The position numbers were made by a program, and so were the translations under genes. This document shows, one piece after another, positions 1 through 11,345 of a stretch of 64,000 nucleotides of DNA. Position 1 is the stretch's first letter; the number at the start of each line of letters is the position of its first letter. This DNA comes from Hymenopus coronatus (taxonomy: Eukaryota > Arthropoda > Insecta > Mantodea > Hymenopodidae). The notes under the pieces were generated by a model that saw nothing but the letters and a program-made list of their open reading frames with translations, was not told the origin of the DNA and did not search any database. The DNA is taken from assembly GCA_030762935.1 (NCBI GenBank), contig CM060900.1, forward strand, positions 372,985,132-373,049,131. Direction: 5' to 3'.

Positions 1-140
1 TGATTTTCAAGAAATCCCACCATCCCAAATTATCCTCTACAAGGAAAACATGTTGAAAATTTTGTTTTTCTCAAAAATGGCTCTAGCGGCTTTGATTAAA
101 AATAAATATATTAGGTATGTATGTGTATAGAGAGCGAGAG

Positions 141-191
<51 letters not shown>

Positions 192-930
192 AGTACATAT
201 GTGCGTAATATGTGTAGTGCGGTTGACTCATGTGAGGGGGATACCTCACATACTACTCACAAATCCAGCAAACTTTACGTCCTTCTGTAGTAATCAAAGC
301 CCGGCATTGTTACACCTGTCTCAATACTCGTAGCCCAGGCACCTCTCTCCGTGTCCTTACAGCCTCCGGGGCGATCTGTTCCCCGCTCCGTCACATGTTT
401 GTTGGACAAATCCTTAAAATAAAACAGATTCCTAGCGCCTCGCTCTTGCAAGCCATTTCTTCCTTTCTCGTATAGGATTTAGTCCCTATGTCATTGCTTC
501 GCTTCACCCTGAAGAACTCTGCTAACTGCTAAACGGTAAGAAATAGACAAGTTACTGCACGAAACATGTAGAGTTCGTTAAAACACTCAATTTACCAATA
601 CTATGCGCAATTTTTTGTAGAGTTAACCATTTCCAAGATATTCTATATTATTTGTTTCAATTTGAAACTACTTAACCTCTTCTCAAACGGGAAGTCATCT
701 TTCGTTTCATGCTTCTAGCTACCCAAAGAAAACCTAATTTCAATCCTTTCACATATCAATAGCTTTTAGAGGATTTGACTATCGCGTTACCCTAGTGTAT
801 TCCCTTATTTCCTTTCTCCTTACAAGGAAGACAATATCTGCTAATATTTATCTGAATTAGTATGATATAGATAAATGCAGTAGTTTGGTTTGTGTGTAGA
901 GCAGGTCACGTGATTTGAACATCTGATATT
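1..930 (-). repeat. Rep-A dispersed repeat, copy 1 (cut by window edge)
   Basis: Non-coding dispersed repeat, reverse orientation (plus is defined as ending in TAGAGAAAGTAA). The first 110 bases match the Rep-A segment with GATTTTCAAGAAAATCCC and CAAAAATGGCTCTA. Homology resumes near 483 (CTGAAGA, then GGTAAGAAATAGACAA) and runs to the conserved left edge near 920. Between about 110 and 480 the expected sequence is replaced by foreign DNA holding a GA microsatellite and about 240 bases I cannot assign. Confidence 0.75.
131..187. repeat. (GA)n microsatellite
   Basis: Almost pure GA dinucleotide run inside the foreign segment of Rep-A copy 1. It produces spurious Arg-Glu and Ser-Leu open frames on both strands. 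Confidence 0.95.
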
Positions 931-984
931 TTTTTCCCCCGTTTCTATCTATATCTTTTATGTTTTCACAACTTTTTCATTTCC

Positions 985-1355
985 TAACTCTACTGCGGAT
1001 GAAGCTTCCTAAGCAAATATCATTTAACTCCATGGCACGACAGCTCACAAGGAACCTTGGCCTACCTCCCGGCCGCTGCGTCCCCCATCTCGGTCCATGA
1101 CAGACGTCATGGATGGGGTGCAGTATTGGAGGGTGAGACGTGGTCAGCGCCTCGAATCCCTCCCGGCCGGTTAATGCGGTCCTCATGACTTGGAGCTCCC
1201 CAATCGGTCCCCCCAGAGACATTACGAGGCTGAGTGCACCCCGGTCCAGGACTCATAGCGGGGGAAAAAATCCCCACGCCGGTACTGGGAATCGAACCTA
1301 GGTCTCCCGCTTGGTAAGCAGCTGTGCTGCCACCGCGCTAAGGAGACGACCGCAA
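985..1355 (-). repeat. tRNA-derived SINE, GC-rich body
   Basis: A GC-rich island in AT-rich surroundings. Read on the minus strand, 1355-1270 is tRNA-like: an A-box-like stretch near 1330 and a B-box (GGTTCGATTCCC type, seen on plus as GGGAATCGAACC at about 1288-1299), followed by a GC-rich tail back to about 985. It resembles the SINE heads at 45,008 and 62,671. The open frame on the minus strand here is not coding. Confidence 0.55.
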
Positions 1356-1589
1356 ATGTCATTTTCCTTTACATATTACCTTCAGGTCAACACATACTCG
1401 AAGGAAATAGTGTGACGGTTTCCAGTTTAGTTACATTCAGAATGCCAGTGATTCCTACTTGGCTAGAAGGCTGATTTTGCCGCGTAAACATCGTGCGCAT
1501 GCACGAAAAATTTCCACGCCCGTTAATATGAACACCAATCGCCTCGTGCGCCGCACTCCGTCATCTAGCGGACCCGTTTTAGGTATCAA

Positions 1590-1790
1590 AGATGCCGGTC
1601 CCCAAAGCCGCACTCGCTGTGCGTGTCTAACTTTGGTGCAGAGGATCGCGGGTTTGAGTCCCGCCTTGGGCGTGGGTGTTGTGATCTTGTAAATATGTGT
1701 AGATATGCATATCTGTAAAACGGAAAACAAAAAAAAAGCGCAGGGAAAACAGAAAAAACAAGGAAAAGAAAGGGGAAAACGCTTGGTACT
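1590..1790 (+). repeat. tRNA-derived SINE, family B, copy 1
   Basis: Contains CTTTGGTGCAGAGGATCGCG and a Pol III B-box (GGTTTGAGTCCC near 1652), then CTTGGGCGTGGGTG, a GTAAATATGTGTAGATAT body and an A-rich tail to about 1780. The same order appears on the minus strand at about 2225-1985 and 37,835-37,640, so this is a three-copy SINE family within the window. Confidence 0.7.
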
Positions 1791-1984
1791 GCAAGTTTCG
1801 ACCCGCAGAATTTTTTCCAGCAATTTACTAGTCTATTGCCAATAGCGAGGGGTGAGTGCACATTCTGGGTTTCACAAAGGTATAAGAGTTGGATAGCCCT
1901 AGAAATGTGAATAGCATCTGATCTATAATAGTTATGATTAGAGTTCGGTCTGTGGTCACGAAATTGCTAGATTGAGGTTCGATG

Positions 1985-2225
1985 CTCGTGTCACTCGTTC
2001 AGTTCTTGCTAGTTCTTGCTAGTTTTTTGTTATTTTTTACCTTTCCTTTTTCATGTTTATCCCTGCGTTTCGTTTGTTTTCCTATTAGTTTCCTTTCTTT
2101 CACATATACACACACAGACATATACACAGTTACAAACACCCATGCCCGAGGCGAGACACGAACACCCGATCCCCTGCGCCACGAAGCATTACAGCTAGGT
2201 GGCCATGTGGACCGGCAACTAGTAG
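1985..2225 (-). repeat. tRNA-derived SINE, family B, copy 2
   Basis: Minus-strand copy of the element at 1590-1790. The B-box reads on plus as a degenerate ACACGAACACCCGATCCCC segment near 2157, followed by CTGCGCCACGAAGCA. The TTTCC-rich tail region (minus-strand A-rich) lies toward 1985. Confidence 0.65.
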
Positions 2226-2301
2226 AAAAATCAGTGAACCCTGTAAGAGAGCGCAAATTGAAATATGTCGAAAATACGTAAGGATGGGCTTTTGACACTG
2301 A

Positions 2302-2560
2302 TTTTTTTTTTTTTTTTTTATTAAAGCCTAACGTCCTTTATCCTAGTTGGACATATAGGACGACGAAAGAAACTGGTGAAATTATGCTCAAATGGTCTCG
2401 GGGTCCATGGAGCTTAAAGTTACTCAACAATCGTCTTCTCAGGATAAGGGAAAACCCAGATTAAAAACCTCAAACGGGTAACTCACCCTAAGCGAGGTTC
2501 AAACTCGCGACCTGTTGAATGTGAGGCAGACACTCTACCACCACACTACCCAGGCGGGCT
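2302..2560 (-). repeat. tRNA-derived SINE, family A, copy 1
   Basis: Starts on plus with a T run at 2305-2321 (the minus-strand poly-A tail) and ends at CCCAGGCGGGC near 2559. Read on minus, the head has GTGTGGTGGTAG and a B-box in the form GAGTTTGAACCTCGC. Near-identical minus-strand copies sit at 28,705-28,935 and about 40,500-40,736. Confidence 0.75.
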
Positions 2561-2776
2561 TGAACAAATTTGTGGATGATTCAAAGAGGAGGAGAGGCTT
2601 TTCTTTCGATACAGTAAAGATGTATCTTGTGATTCATCGCAGTAAATTCTCAGTGAGTTTCGTTGATTTGTGTTCATTGTCTTTCATTATCGTTATTATA
2701 CTGATTTTTTTTGTTTTTGTATCAAGCTTTACATTTTCTTATTTCTAACAGTACCTTAAAGGCGTTTTACTTGCTA

Positions 2777-3929
2777 TAATCTGTGTCAAGTTAGTTCAGT
2801 CCTGATGTGAACACATGGGAGGGAAGAGAGAGAGACAGAGATACTGAAGCAGAAGAGTGTTAGGCTGTTGATTGGTTCAGGGAAGGTAATGGTTGTTAAC
2901 TTTCACGTGGATGCATATTGTCACAGCCTCCTAAAAGTACAGTAGTAATAGTTTTCAGATCACTGCTCTGCGCGAGTTAGTTTCGGAGAGAAAAGTATGC
3001 AAATGCTTCGATTCTTATAAAAGGTAATAGTCCGACATTTTATCCGTATCCGACACATACCAAGCAGATGGCTCTGGGTTCGTGAATTCTGAAAGGAATA
3101 TTTACAACAGACGTACACATTCTATAAAAAACATATAGACAGAAGACAGGCGAAATTACATATTGCCTTTATTAACTTATTACTGTTAAATAAAATGCAG
3201 CTAACTTATATTACTAAAGAACATTGGTATTATATACACAATAAGTTACAAGCCTGTACCAGACAGCTCTCTTAAACAACCGGTATTCTCGAGGTGCATG
3301 CTGATTAAGCTGTTATTGTTTATAGTGCAGCGTCGCCTCTGATAATGTGTTATTTAAGACTGCATTTCTGTACATATCGTATGCCTCACAAGCTCAGGGG
3401 ACTTGCTGTATGCAGTTTAGAAGCAGTAAGCTTTGATCATGGAACAGACCGGTGCTTTAGCCGTAATAAAATACAACCGAGGCAAGCCTTTAAAAAGTGT
3501 CGAGAGGCGAATGGTCCCGCATTGTTTCGCGGTGCTTAAAGAAAGAAACGCCGAATCGGCTATAAAGAATATCGAAAGGCGTTTCTGCATTTAGTGTGAG
3601 TGTTAGAATGGAACAGCAAGCATCCGGAAGCCTAAGAACACCGGGAAAATCGCGTAAATATAAAAAAAATTCGGAGAAATACGATGATTTTGCGAAAAGT
3701 GCTATTCGTGGTAAAGTTTTTTTTTTTTTTTTCCTTCAGAAATGAACCATCGACTCAAAATACAATTTTGCAAGCAGTACATTCTGACACAGAATTGCCA
3801 CATTTCTCAAAGAACTCTCCACAGGTTGCTGATATATATCGCAACTATTGCAAAACTTATGTGCGCACATGTACCGTTAACACGCGGCGAGTTGTTGACA
3901 TCAGGACAGAACTAACTTGACACAGATTA
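2777..3929 (+). mobile_element. TA-flanked TIR element (Tc1/mariner type), copy 1
   Basis: Complete non-autonomous DNA transposon. Bases 2777-2808 and 3898-3929 are terminal inverted repeats of about 32-34 bases differing at one position (left outer end TAATCTGTGTCAAGTTAGTT). TA dinucleotides at 2775-2776 and 3930-3931 fit a TA target duplication. The interior carries a truncated transposase frame (3439-3925). An inverted near-identical copy lies at 57,695-58,902 and a diverged one at about 9,440-11,345. TA targets and the helix-turn-helix frame place it with the Tc1/mariner/IS630 group; the catalytic domain is absent. Confidence 0.88.
3439..3925 (+). pseudogene. helix-turn-helix-only transposase fragment, frameshifted
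   Basis: Translation starts MEQTGALAVIKYNRGKPLKS at 3439 and matches the intact 175-residue frame in the inverted copy (58,233-57,706). Relative to that copy, about 20 bases are missing near 3580, breaking the frame, and 3 more are missing shortly after. Later segments (KSRKYKK, PSTQNTI, ELPHFSKNSPQV) continue in other frames, and a T run at 3717-3732 adds another disruption. Only the N-terminal DNA-binding part of a Tc1-type transposase is represented; no DDE/D region is present. Confidence 0.75.
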
Positions 3930-4407
3930 TAATCATATTATGAAATAATGACGTTATTGTGTTGCTTTATGAATTAGAACGATGCATATAATGAGCTACT
4001 TTGGAACAGATTGTACTTCAACGTGTGCATGTTTACGCTACAAATCCCTCCCCACTACCCTCTCTTTATACCGCTGACTGCTCTGTGTATTCATAACTGT
4101 GTGCAATTCGGAACCCAAAACCGAGCTCTAGTTACGATTACGAAGTTGATACAGCTGTAACCGCTCCCAACAACAACAACAAAGGCGACGGCGAAGATGA
4201 TATTTTTGCACAAGTTGTCTTTTGAAAGAAAGATAGTTTTGTGCTATTTGTTGAGTACATAATTAAGTGCAGCGTTCTAAGACAAGAACGCATTAATATG
4301 GATATTAAATTGCAGTTGAGAATATGGAGAGACTGAAACATGAAGTTCCGCGCGCATATACCTTACCTACTTCTGCCAATGACGAAAACTGACAGGATTA
4401 GCACATG

Positions 4408-4625
4408 CGGCCCGCGGTGGCCAAGTAGTTAGACCGCTCGACCCAGGTATGATCCCAAGCGACCGCATGCGGGATTTCTGGTGGACAAAGCGGCACAGGG
4501 GCGGGTTTTCTCCGTTTCTCCCGCCTTCACATTCCACCGGTGCTCTATATTCAGTTCATGTATCGTCAGTGTCATCGCCTGCGGTGTCATAGTAGTAAAA
4601 GCGGGCGATAAACACTATAAAAAAG
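4408..4625 (+). repeat. tRNA-derived SINE, family C, copy 1
   Basis: The head reads CGCGGTGGCCAAGTAGTTAG, followed by a degenerate B-box, then GACAAAGCGGCACAGGGGCG, a CATTCCACCGGTGCTC block, the TCATCGCCTGCGGTGTCATA block and GTAAAAGCGGGCGATAAACA before a short A tail. Two more copies, at about 34,690 and 48,296, preserve this order. Confidence 0.75.
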
Positions 4626-4721
4626 CAACAGAGCAGTGCTGGAGCTTCTGCTAAGCTCTGTATCTTATAACCAGAGCCAGGATTTTGCTTTGAAAATTGT
4701 GTTTAAAAATCTAAAGGATTG

Positions 4722-5577
4722 AATTTACACACTTTCTCTACCTGCTCTGCAAACAAACCTCTTAGAAAATATTCTTCTTCTTTCTACTGCAGGCTAATCG
4801 AGGTAAACGTTATCAGAACGGTCGTACATATTACGTATTACTCATTAGTTAGTTCCTTATAAATAGAAGGGAACTAAGACGATACACTAGGCTAAAGCGA
4901 TGGTCAAACGATTCAAACGCTGTTGCTATATGTCTGTGACTGAAATTTATTTCTTTGCATGGCCAGGGGTAAAACTTTCCTGTTTGAGAAAAGTTAATGT
5001 ATTTTAAAATTGAAACTATTATAAGGAATATCTCGGAAATGATTATCTCTACAACAAATATGTAGATATAGAACATAAATTGTGCGTTTTGACGAGATCT
5101 ACATTTCTGTACAAGATCGTATGATTTTGTTTAATTCTACGGTTTTCCAGCTATGCAAAAGTAGTTCGGAGTGAAGAGGACTTCAGAGGTTATTTCCAAG
5201 ATATTCAAGATATACCCATAGTGTATTTGTCATAAATATCTTTAATATACGATATTTTAATCAAAGTCGTTTGAGCCATTTTCGAAAGTTTCCCATGTAA
5301 AGGGTAGTTCGGTGTGGGGGAATTTTCTTGAAAATCTTTTCGTCGCATCCTTTGGAGATACTAAACTTAAATACTAGGTTTGGTATTTAACGAAATTTTC
5401 GTTTTTGAGTTATGTTGTCCACAGACACACTCACACTGCTAATTTTCTAAAAAGGTTTTTGGATTCAAGGGTCCTCAAAACATATTTCCGGCGAAATCTC
5501 GGTATAGAAATTTTTTGGCAGAATACAATAGCTTTTCTAGCTACTATGTACATTTTACATACGTGATAGAGAAAATA
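4722..5577 (+). repeat. Rep-A copy 2
   Basis: Near full-length forward copy from the left edge (ACACACTTTCTCTACCTG) to the right edge (GATAGAGAAAATAA). The central near-palindrome built around AAATACTAGGTTTGGTATTT and the GACACACTCACAC site are present, as is the CTATGTACATTTTACATACG hairpin region before the end. No protein signal; frames across it are short and unrelated between copies. Confidence 0.85.
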
Positions 5578-6091
5578 AACATTCGCATTAATACATTTAA
5601 TTTGTGTTTTGTGTTCAATATTTTACCATTAATTTCGTACTAATTTTCGGGGAGAATTAATGATTAATGTTATGACTAAAGTAGAGTTAATGTTGAGACC
5701 TTTTATTTCAAATAAATATCATGGAAATAAACTGCAACATACGATTATTTGTGACATTTTCGTTTTTCATATATGTCCTTTTGTCAATTTTCTCTATTAA
5801 TAACTAAGTTATTAATAGAGAAATTTTCTCATCGTCAGCATTTTATATCCCCAGCCAAAGACATTGGACGGGCTTTTCACAGAAAACGTGGCTACATATG
5901 CTCAGCTTTTACTACAACTAATTTGTTACTGTGTTCACCATGGCTAAGCTGTTCAACAATACCACAAAGATAATCAGAATAAATACAACTATTTTTGTAT
6001 GCATTTAGTTAGTTAATGCTGCCATTACATATCATCACTTTCTTTTGTAATAATGGAATCCACTTTAGACCAATTCATACGGCAGCAATTA
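5578..6091. other. Unassigned AT-rich interval with a 35-base palindrome
   Basis: No gene, tRNA or known repeat recognised. Bases 5789-5823 form an essentially perfect palindrome: arms 5789-5805 and 5807-5823 around a single base. The outer ends read TTTCTCTA and TAGAGAAA, matching the Rep-A edge motif. Confidence 0.6.
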
Positions 6092-6995
6092 TTTTCCCTA
6101 GCCCCGCATGTATAATGTACATAGTGGATAGAGAAGGTATTGTATTCCACCCAAAAATTCGATACTGATATATCACCGGAAATAGGTAGTGTTTAAGGAC
6201 CCCCTGAATCCAAAAATGCATTTTCAGAATAAGGTCCCGTGTGTTGTCTATGTGTCTTTGGACAGCATAGCTCAAAAACGAAAAGACGGTCAAATACCAA
6301 ATTTGGTATTTAAGTTTGGTATCTTTCAAGGATGCGACACGAAGATTTTCAAGAAAATCCCCCTAACCCAAACTACCTTTTACATGGAAAAAGTTTCGAA
6401 AATTCTATTTTTCTTAAAAATGACTGTTACGATTTTGTTTAAAACACCACATATTAAAGCCATTTCTATCACAAATAAAAATGTACCTACATCTTGAATT
6501 TTCTGGGAATAGCTTCTGAAGACCTGTTTATTCTGGATGAATTTGCTGAATTTTGCATAACTAGTAAACCGTAAGAAACAGACAAAAACTTACTACACAA
6601 AAAATGTAGATATCGTTAAAATACACAATTTATATCATATACGTTTTCTTCGTGGAGTTTGCTGTTTTCGAGATATTCCTTGTCATCAGTTGCAATTGAA
6701 AAGTACTTATATCTACTTTTCTTAGAAAGGAAGTGTCCGTTTTTCTTTTGTTCTAATCCTGGCCAAGCAAAGAAGCGATTTGTAATGACAATCGCACAAC
6801 GACAGCTTTTAAAACATTTGGCTATCACTTTAGCATAGCGCATTCCTTTAGTTCCCTTCTACTTTAAGGAACTAAGTAATAAGAACATTCTGCTAATGTT
6901 TATCTCGATTAGCATTGTGTAGAAAGAAGAACAATCTTTTGTAAGACGTTTGTAGAGTATTTAGAGAAAGTCATGTTAGTGTAACATATCAGATT
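6092..6995 (-). repeat. Rep-A copy 3
   Basis: Near full-length reverse copy. The right-edge hairpin is at about 6110-6125 (TATAATGTACATAGT), the central palindrome at about 6295-6315 (AATACCAAATTTGGTATTTA), and the left edge ends in AGAGAAAGTCATGTTAGTG and ATATCAGATT. A small TGTGT/GTGTC region marks where other copies have expanded CA arrays. Confidence 0.85.
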
Positions 6996-7289
6996 GTTTT
7001 TAAATTGTCTTCTACTAACGTTGGTATACATGCGCTTACTCTACTTCCAAAGTGATCACTTTAATATTTTACATTAGGCTTTCAGCGAGTTAACACGGGA
7101 TAAAACGAGATGAACTAGAGGGTATTGTGCTTGCAAATAGACGTGAAACTTGCCAACATGATGCGCAGTGACATGAGCTGATGCTGAAGTCGGCCAGCAA
7201 TTTGCAACCGCGTTACCAGTATCAGTCTGTGCTGCACCATAATAACGTGAGTATTGCTCCTCGTGACGCATAAGGGTGATAAAAATGAC

Positions 7290-7440
7290 TGAACAATTCC
7301 ACCAGTAAATTACAAGGAAAAGTCTTACTCAAGCAAACATCAGAAGTGATTGCTAATGTGTATCGATTCATGATTGAGAAGGCAGCAGAGGTGACCACTA
7401 TTAAATTCAAGTCTGCCTAGAAACGTAGAGGTGACCAACA
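7290..7440 (+). pseudogene. transposase helix-turn-helix fragment
   Basis: One plus-strand frame reads LLKQTSEVIANVYRFMIEKA followed by about 15 more residues before a stop. This resembles the N-terminal helix-turn-helix of the Tc1-like transposases whose fragment also occurs at 57,706-58,233. No catalytic region, terminal repeats or target duplication was found, so it is a short, old remnant. Confidence 0.4.
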
Positions 7441-7565
7441 GTTTGTCGTTTATTTGGGTCCGTATAATTAAATATGAATTAGATCGTATTTAGGTAGACG
7501 AATACGGGCCTTTCTCAATACCACGTAACGAAATACCTAGCATATTCTTTAAAAAAAATTTAATT

Positions 7566-8152
7566 TATTCACACCATGCTAATCGAGATGAATATTAACA
7601 GACTTGATTCCTTGTAAGTAGAAGGGAAATAAGGGAACACATTAAGCTATAGCGATTGCAAATCTTTTAAAAAATATCGTCATATGAAACAATGAAATAG
7701 GTTATTATAGCGCCGCTAGCAGTAAAACAAAAATGAATTCCCATTTGAGAAAAGTTTAAACAGTTTAAAAATGTAATCAATAACAAGGAGTATAGTGGAA
7801 AGTTTAACTCAAAAAAGTATATGATAAACTGTGTACTTTAACGAGGTCTATATTTTTTGTGTGGTATGGTTTTATCTATCTTATGGTTTACCAATTGTAC
7901 AAAAGTCTTCCAGAATTAAGAGGTCTTCAGAGGCTACTCCCAGAAAATTCGAGATATACATTTCGTCTGTCATGAAATATTTTGAACATATGATATTTTA
8001 ATCAAAATCGTTAGTTCAATTTTTTTAGAAAATCCAAAATGTTCGAAAAATGTTCCACGTAAAGGTTAGTTGGGGGCAGGGAATTTTTTTTTTGAGTATC
8101 CTTGGAAGGTTGGTATTTAAACGACTTTTCATTTTGAGCTGTCCTTCCTCCT

Positions 8153-8200
<48 letters not shown>

Positions 8201-8380
8201 ACACACACACAGGGACATTTTTCTAAAATGTGCTAAACACGGACATTTTTCTAAAATGCGCTTTTCTTTTGTTTACTTTTTGGATTCAGGGAGTCTGAAA
8301 ACATGTATTTCCGGTGAAATATCAGTACCCAATTTTTGGGTGGAATATGTACACCGTACATAGGTGCTAGAGAAAGTAAT
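7566..8380 (+). repeat. Rep-A copy 4
   Basis: Forward copy lacking the first about 70 bases of the consensus; it begins in the CACACCATGCTAATCGAGAT block and runs to GTGCTAGAGAAAGTAA. A long CA array (8155-8211) sits exactly where other copies have a short GACACACAC tract. Just after it, the CACGGACATTTTTCTAAAAT segment is locally duplicated. Confidence 0.85.
8155..8211. repeat. (CA)n microsatellite inside Rep-A
   Basis: CA run with one interruption, located in the standard microsatellite position of the Rep-A consensus. The Cys-Val open frames on the minus strand come only from this array. Confidence 0.95.
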
Positions 8381-9439
8381 TATAGAGTATATTATAAAGA
8401 CTTTGACGGCATAAATGCAGTCATCCCGGCTTCCCTCTGCTACCGTCCCGCATTTACATATCTACTGCATGGCTAACGCTTGAAGACTCCACCTCTTTCC
8501 CCCCCACTCTTTGTATTACGCAACTGGAGTGATCGCAGCTATTTGCAAGCATAATACTCTTTAGATTGCAATTCTGATATTGGATCTTTTAGCAACCTGC
8601 AATTTTCAGAAACAATAGTTTTTCTTGCTTGGTACCGTATTTTGGTATATTAGAAGTATTGTAAACGTTAAGTTCTCTTCGTTGAAATTATAAACATTGT
8701 TTCACAAGGTCTAGCTTCATGAGATGAAAATGCATATGTTAATTTAAAGTTTCATTTGAAACTTGAAATAAATCACATTTTCTATACAAAATAAAACTAT
8801 ATATATATATGCACTTATATTGTATATTTCTTGTTTGCCACCTAAAAATATATTATTTTCGAAAACATGAAAAATTCTCAAAAATTCCTGAAAAATGAGC
8901 CTGCGCCTACATTACTTCTCAAATGTATACCAAAAATGTTGTTTTTTAATTCAACAACTTTTTCATTTATCTTTAAAAACAAAACTCTTGCCTGTGCTTA
9001 TAGTCAACCATAGGCACTTCTAAGCATTATCTAAAGCGAGGACGAAAGGAAATACCTAAAGTTGAAGTGTTACTGGACTTTAGGCACGGGAGTCGAAGGT
9101 CATCCCTATTCCTATATTAATGTTAGCAGAAAGCACTCAAGAGGCCGTATTTACCTGCCGTCAGCGTACCTTCACCACCATTCTTTGTACTGATATACGG
9201 TGTCAGTGTAGATAACCTGAAGCCCACTGCTTAGGAATTCCTATGTCTGCTTATAACATTGCCCCGCTGACATATATTCTTCTCCACCGTCTTTCCTTAT
9301 TCTTTTCCCTGAATGGCCAATGAACACTTTTGAATGTCGATGCACTGGTAAACAAGACGTTTGCAATGGAAGTGCGGGTGATAATAGCAATAAAACACTC
9401 TTGTCGTGAAAGAGGATGTGCTTTCATTATCCTGAAATA
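8381..9439. other. Unassigned AT-rich interval
   Basis: No convincing coding frame, RNA gene or known repeat. Contains a short (AT) run near 8803-8812 and scattered low-complexity tracts. Confidence 0.5.
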
Positions 9440-9707
9440 CACCGCCTCTAAGAAGTTCAACACTGTAAATAGTTTTGTAAATCTGTTCAGCACAAATTGG
9501 TTTCGGGGAAGGAAACGTACACAAATGTTTGTATGCATCCATTTTTCTGCATCCTGCACATAGTTCACCACAGATGTGTCCTACATTCGTGAATGCTGAA
9601 AGAAATGTTTACAAGCACAATAACTTTACATTAAACAGAAGACCGCACAGCTATACCCTATTATAGCTTTGTTTCCTGCTCGTGGACCATGAAAGGATGC
9701 GTATACA

Positions 9708-9708
<1 letters not shown>

Positions 9709-9735
<27 letters not shown>
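9709..9735. repeat. (CA)n microsatellite
   Basis: Pure CA run at the start of the sequence interrupting the diverged TIR element. Confidence 0.95.
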
Positions 9736-9738
<3 letters not shown>

Positions 9739-9882
9739 TACAGATAAGGTGACACTAACAGATAGAAACGATATTGAACAATAACATGCAGCCCTAACTT
9801 AATAGATTGGTGGCCGTGCCAATTCCGTGCCCAATTCTGAGCACGACGTTGTTTCATTTTCTGAAGAAGATTAGTATTATGC

Positions 9883-10270
9883 GTCTGAGCGGCATAGCTC
9901 AAAAACGAAACGCTCGTTAAATACCAAACTTGGTATTTAAGTTCAAAATCTTTCAAGGATGCCCCAAAATCACTCCTCCCCATTACCCTGTACATGTGAC
10001 ATTTTTTCGAAAATTTTGATTTTATCAACATTAGCTTTAACGAATTTTATTAAAATGCCACATGTTTAAGATATATGGCAAACTTAATGCATACCTTGAA
10101 TTTTCTGAGAATAGCCTCTATAAACTTCTTCATCCTGGAGACTTTTGTAAGTAAGAGAAAGACAGAAACTCACTACGCAAAACATGTAGAGTTCATTAAA
10201 ACGCGCACTTTATCATATAGACTTTTTTTTAAATAAATAAATAAATATAAAATGAGTTAACCGTATTATT
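9883..10270 (-). repeat. Rep-A copy 5 (partial)
   Basis: Reverse partial copy beginning at GGCATAGCTCAAAAACGAAA and including the central palindrome (AATACCAAACTTGGTATTTA, about 9921-9940), then GTAAGAGAAAGACAGAAACT, ending near GAGTTAACCGTATT. Both outer parts of the consensus are missing. Confidence 0.75.
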
Positions 10271-11345
10271 CTTCGTATAATGGTAGCATTTAAAGTCAGT
10301 GATTTGCGCAAAAGTGTGTTCAAGTCTAGCTTTTCTTCTTTTTCCAGGAGTGCTCGATATACTATTTTCTCCTCTTGACCGCAGCTCTTTCTTCTCCTTG
10401 CGAATTCTCTTTATCGTTGACACGGAGCACCAGTACATATAATATGCAGCTGGTTGTGAGCTTGTGGCACTAGATATAAATACTGTTTATTCAGAGCTTC
10501 TACATCATATTTATCTATAACGCTACTTATAATTTCACGTCCTTCTGAATGCACTACCATACATTTCTTAACTTCAGTCTTGGTGAAAAGAATACAAATC
10601 TTCTTACAACACTGAACTACTTCTGCACCTTAATATGCTAAGTAGGCTATACTAGGTTAATACACATTCTATAGGAATGATTACTGCATAGCAGCTCACC
10701 GGGTAACCAGATATCGCTTTCCCCTCTCCCCACACCTCATCCTGCAGAGCTCACGAGCCCAGAACACAACTATAACATATTATTGTTACTATTTAAAAAT
10801 ACGGAGCTTAGTTTTGTACTACTAAAGAAACAGTATTGTACGTAGTATTCGTATAACATAGGTCATTCTCGGGACAAAGTTGGTCTCGAGGTGAGTGCTG
10901 ATTCAGATGCTATTGTTTATCATGCAGAGTGTCTTCTGATATTTAAAACTCCATACCACGGATATCTCTCAAGCCTGGAACACTTGCAAGCAATTTAAAA
11001 GCAGCCAAGAGTATCATCCCGGAGCAGTTTTGTCGACCTGTTCAAATGAAACACGACCAATGCAAATCTTAAAAAATGGTGAGATATGAACACGCATTGT
11101 TTCGCAATACTTAGGGACATCTTAAAGCGTAACTATTATGCTATTGTACTGCATGATGGTAAGAATTGTGTAAAATTTAATAAGCTGCTGGTAATGTCTT
11201 ACTTGATTTGTTGTCAGGAAATTAGCCCTGCTGCAATTAGTGTTACAAAATTTATGTGCTCACTGTAGCGTCAGACACATGTTGAGTTGAGTCCGCTCTT
11301 CCTTGTTTACGTCAGGATCATTCTAGTCCGAGACAGAGAATAATT

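Larger units (their letters stand above)
9440..11345 (+). mobile_element. Diverged copy 3 of the TA-flanked TIR element, interrupted
   Basis: Blocks co-linear with the element at 2777-3929 appear in order. They include ATAGTTTT...GGTTTCGG (about 9465-9510), TTCGTGAATGCTGAAAGAAA (9588), CTACTAAAGAAACAGTATTG (10,819), CTCGAGGTGAGTGCTGATTC (10,885), ACGCATTGTTTCGCAATACT (11,091) and GTCAGGATCATTCTAGTCCG (11,311). Between about 9,655 and 10,640 sit a CA array, a partial Rep-A copy and unassigned sequence. The terminal repeats are too diverged to place exactly and the transposase frame is gone. Confidence 0.6.

Noticed and set aside
8011..8210. Cys-Val repeat proteins.
   Set aside because: Translation of a CA microsatellite in Rep-A.
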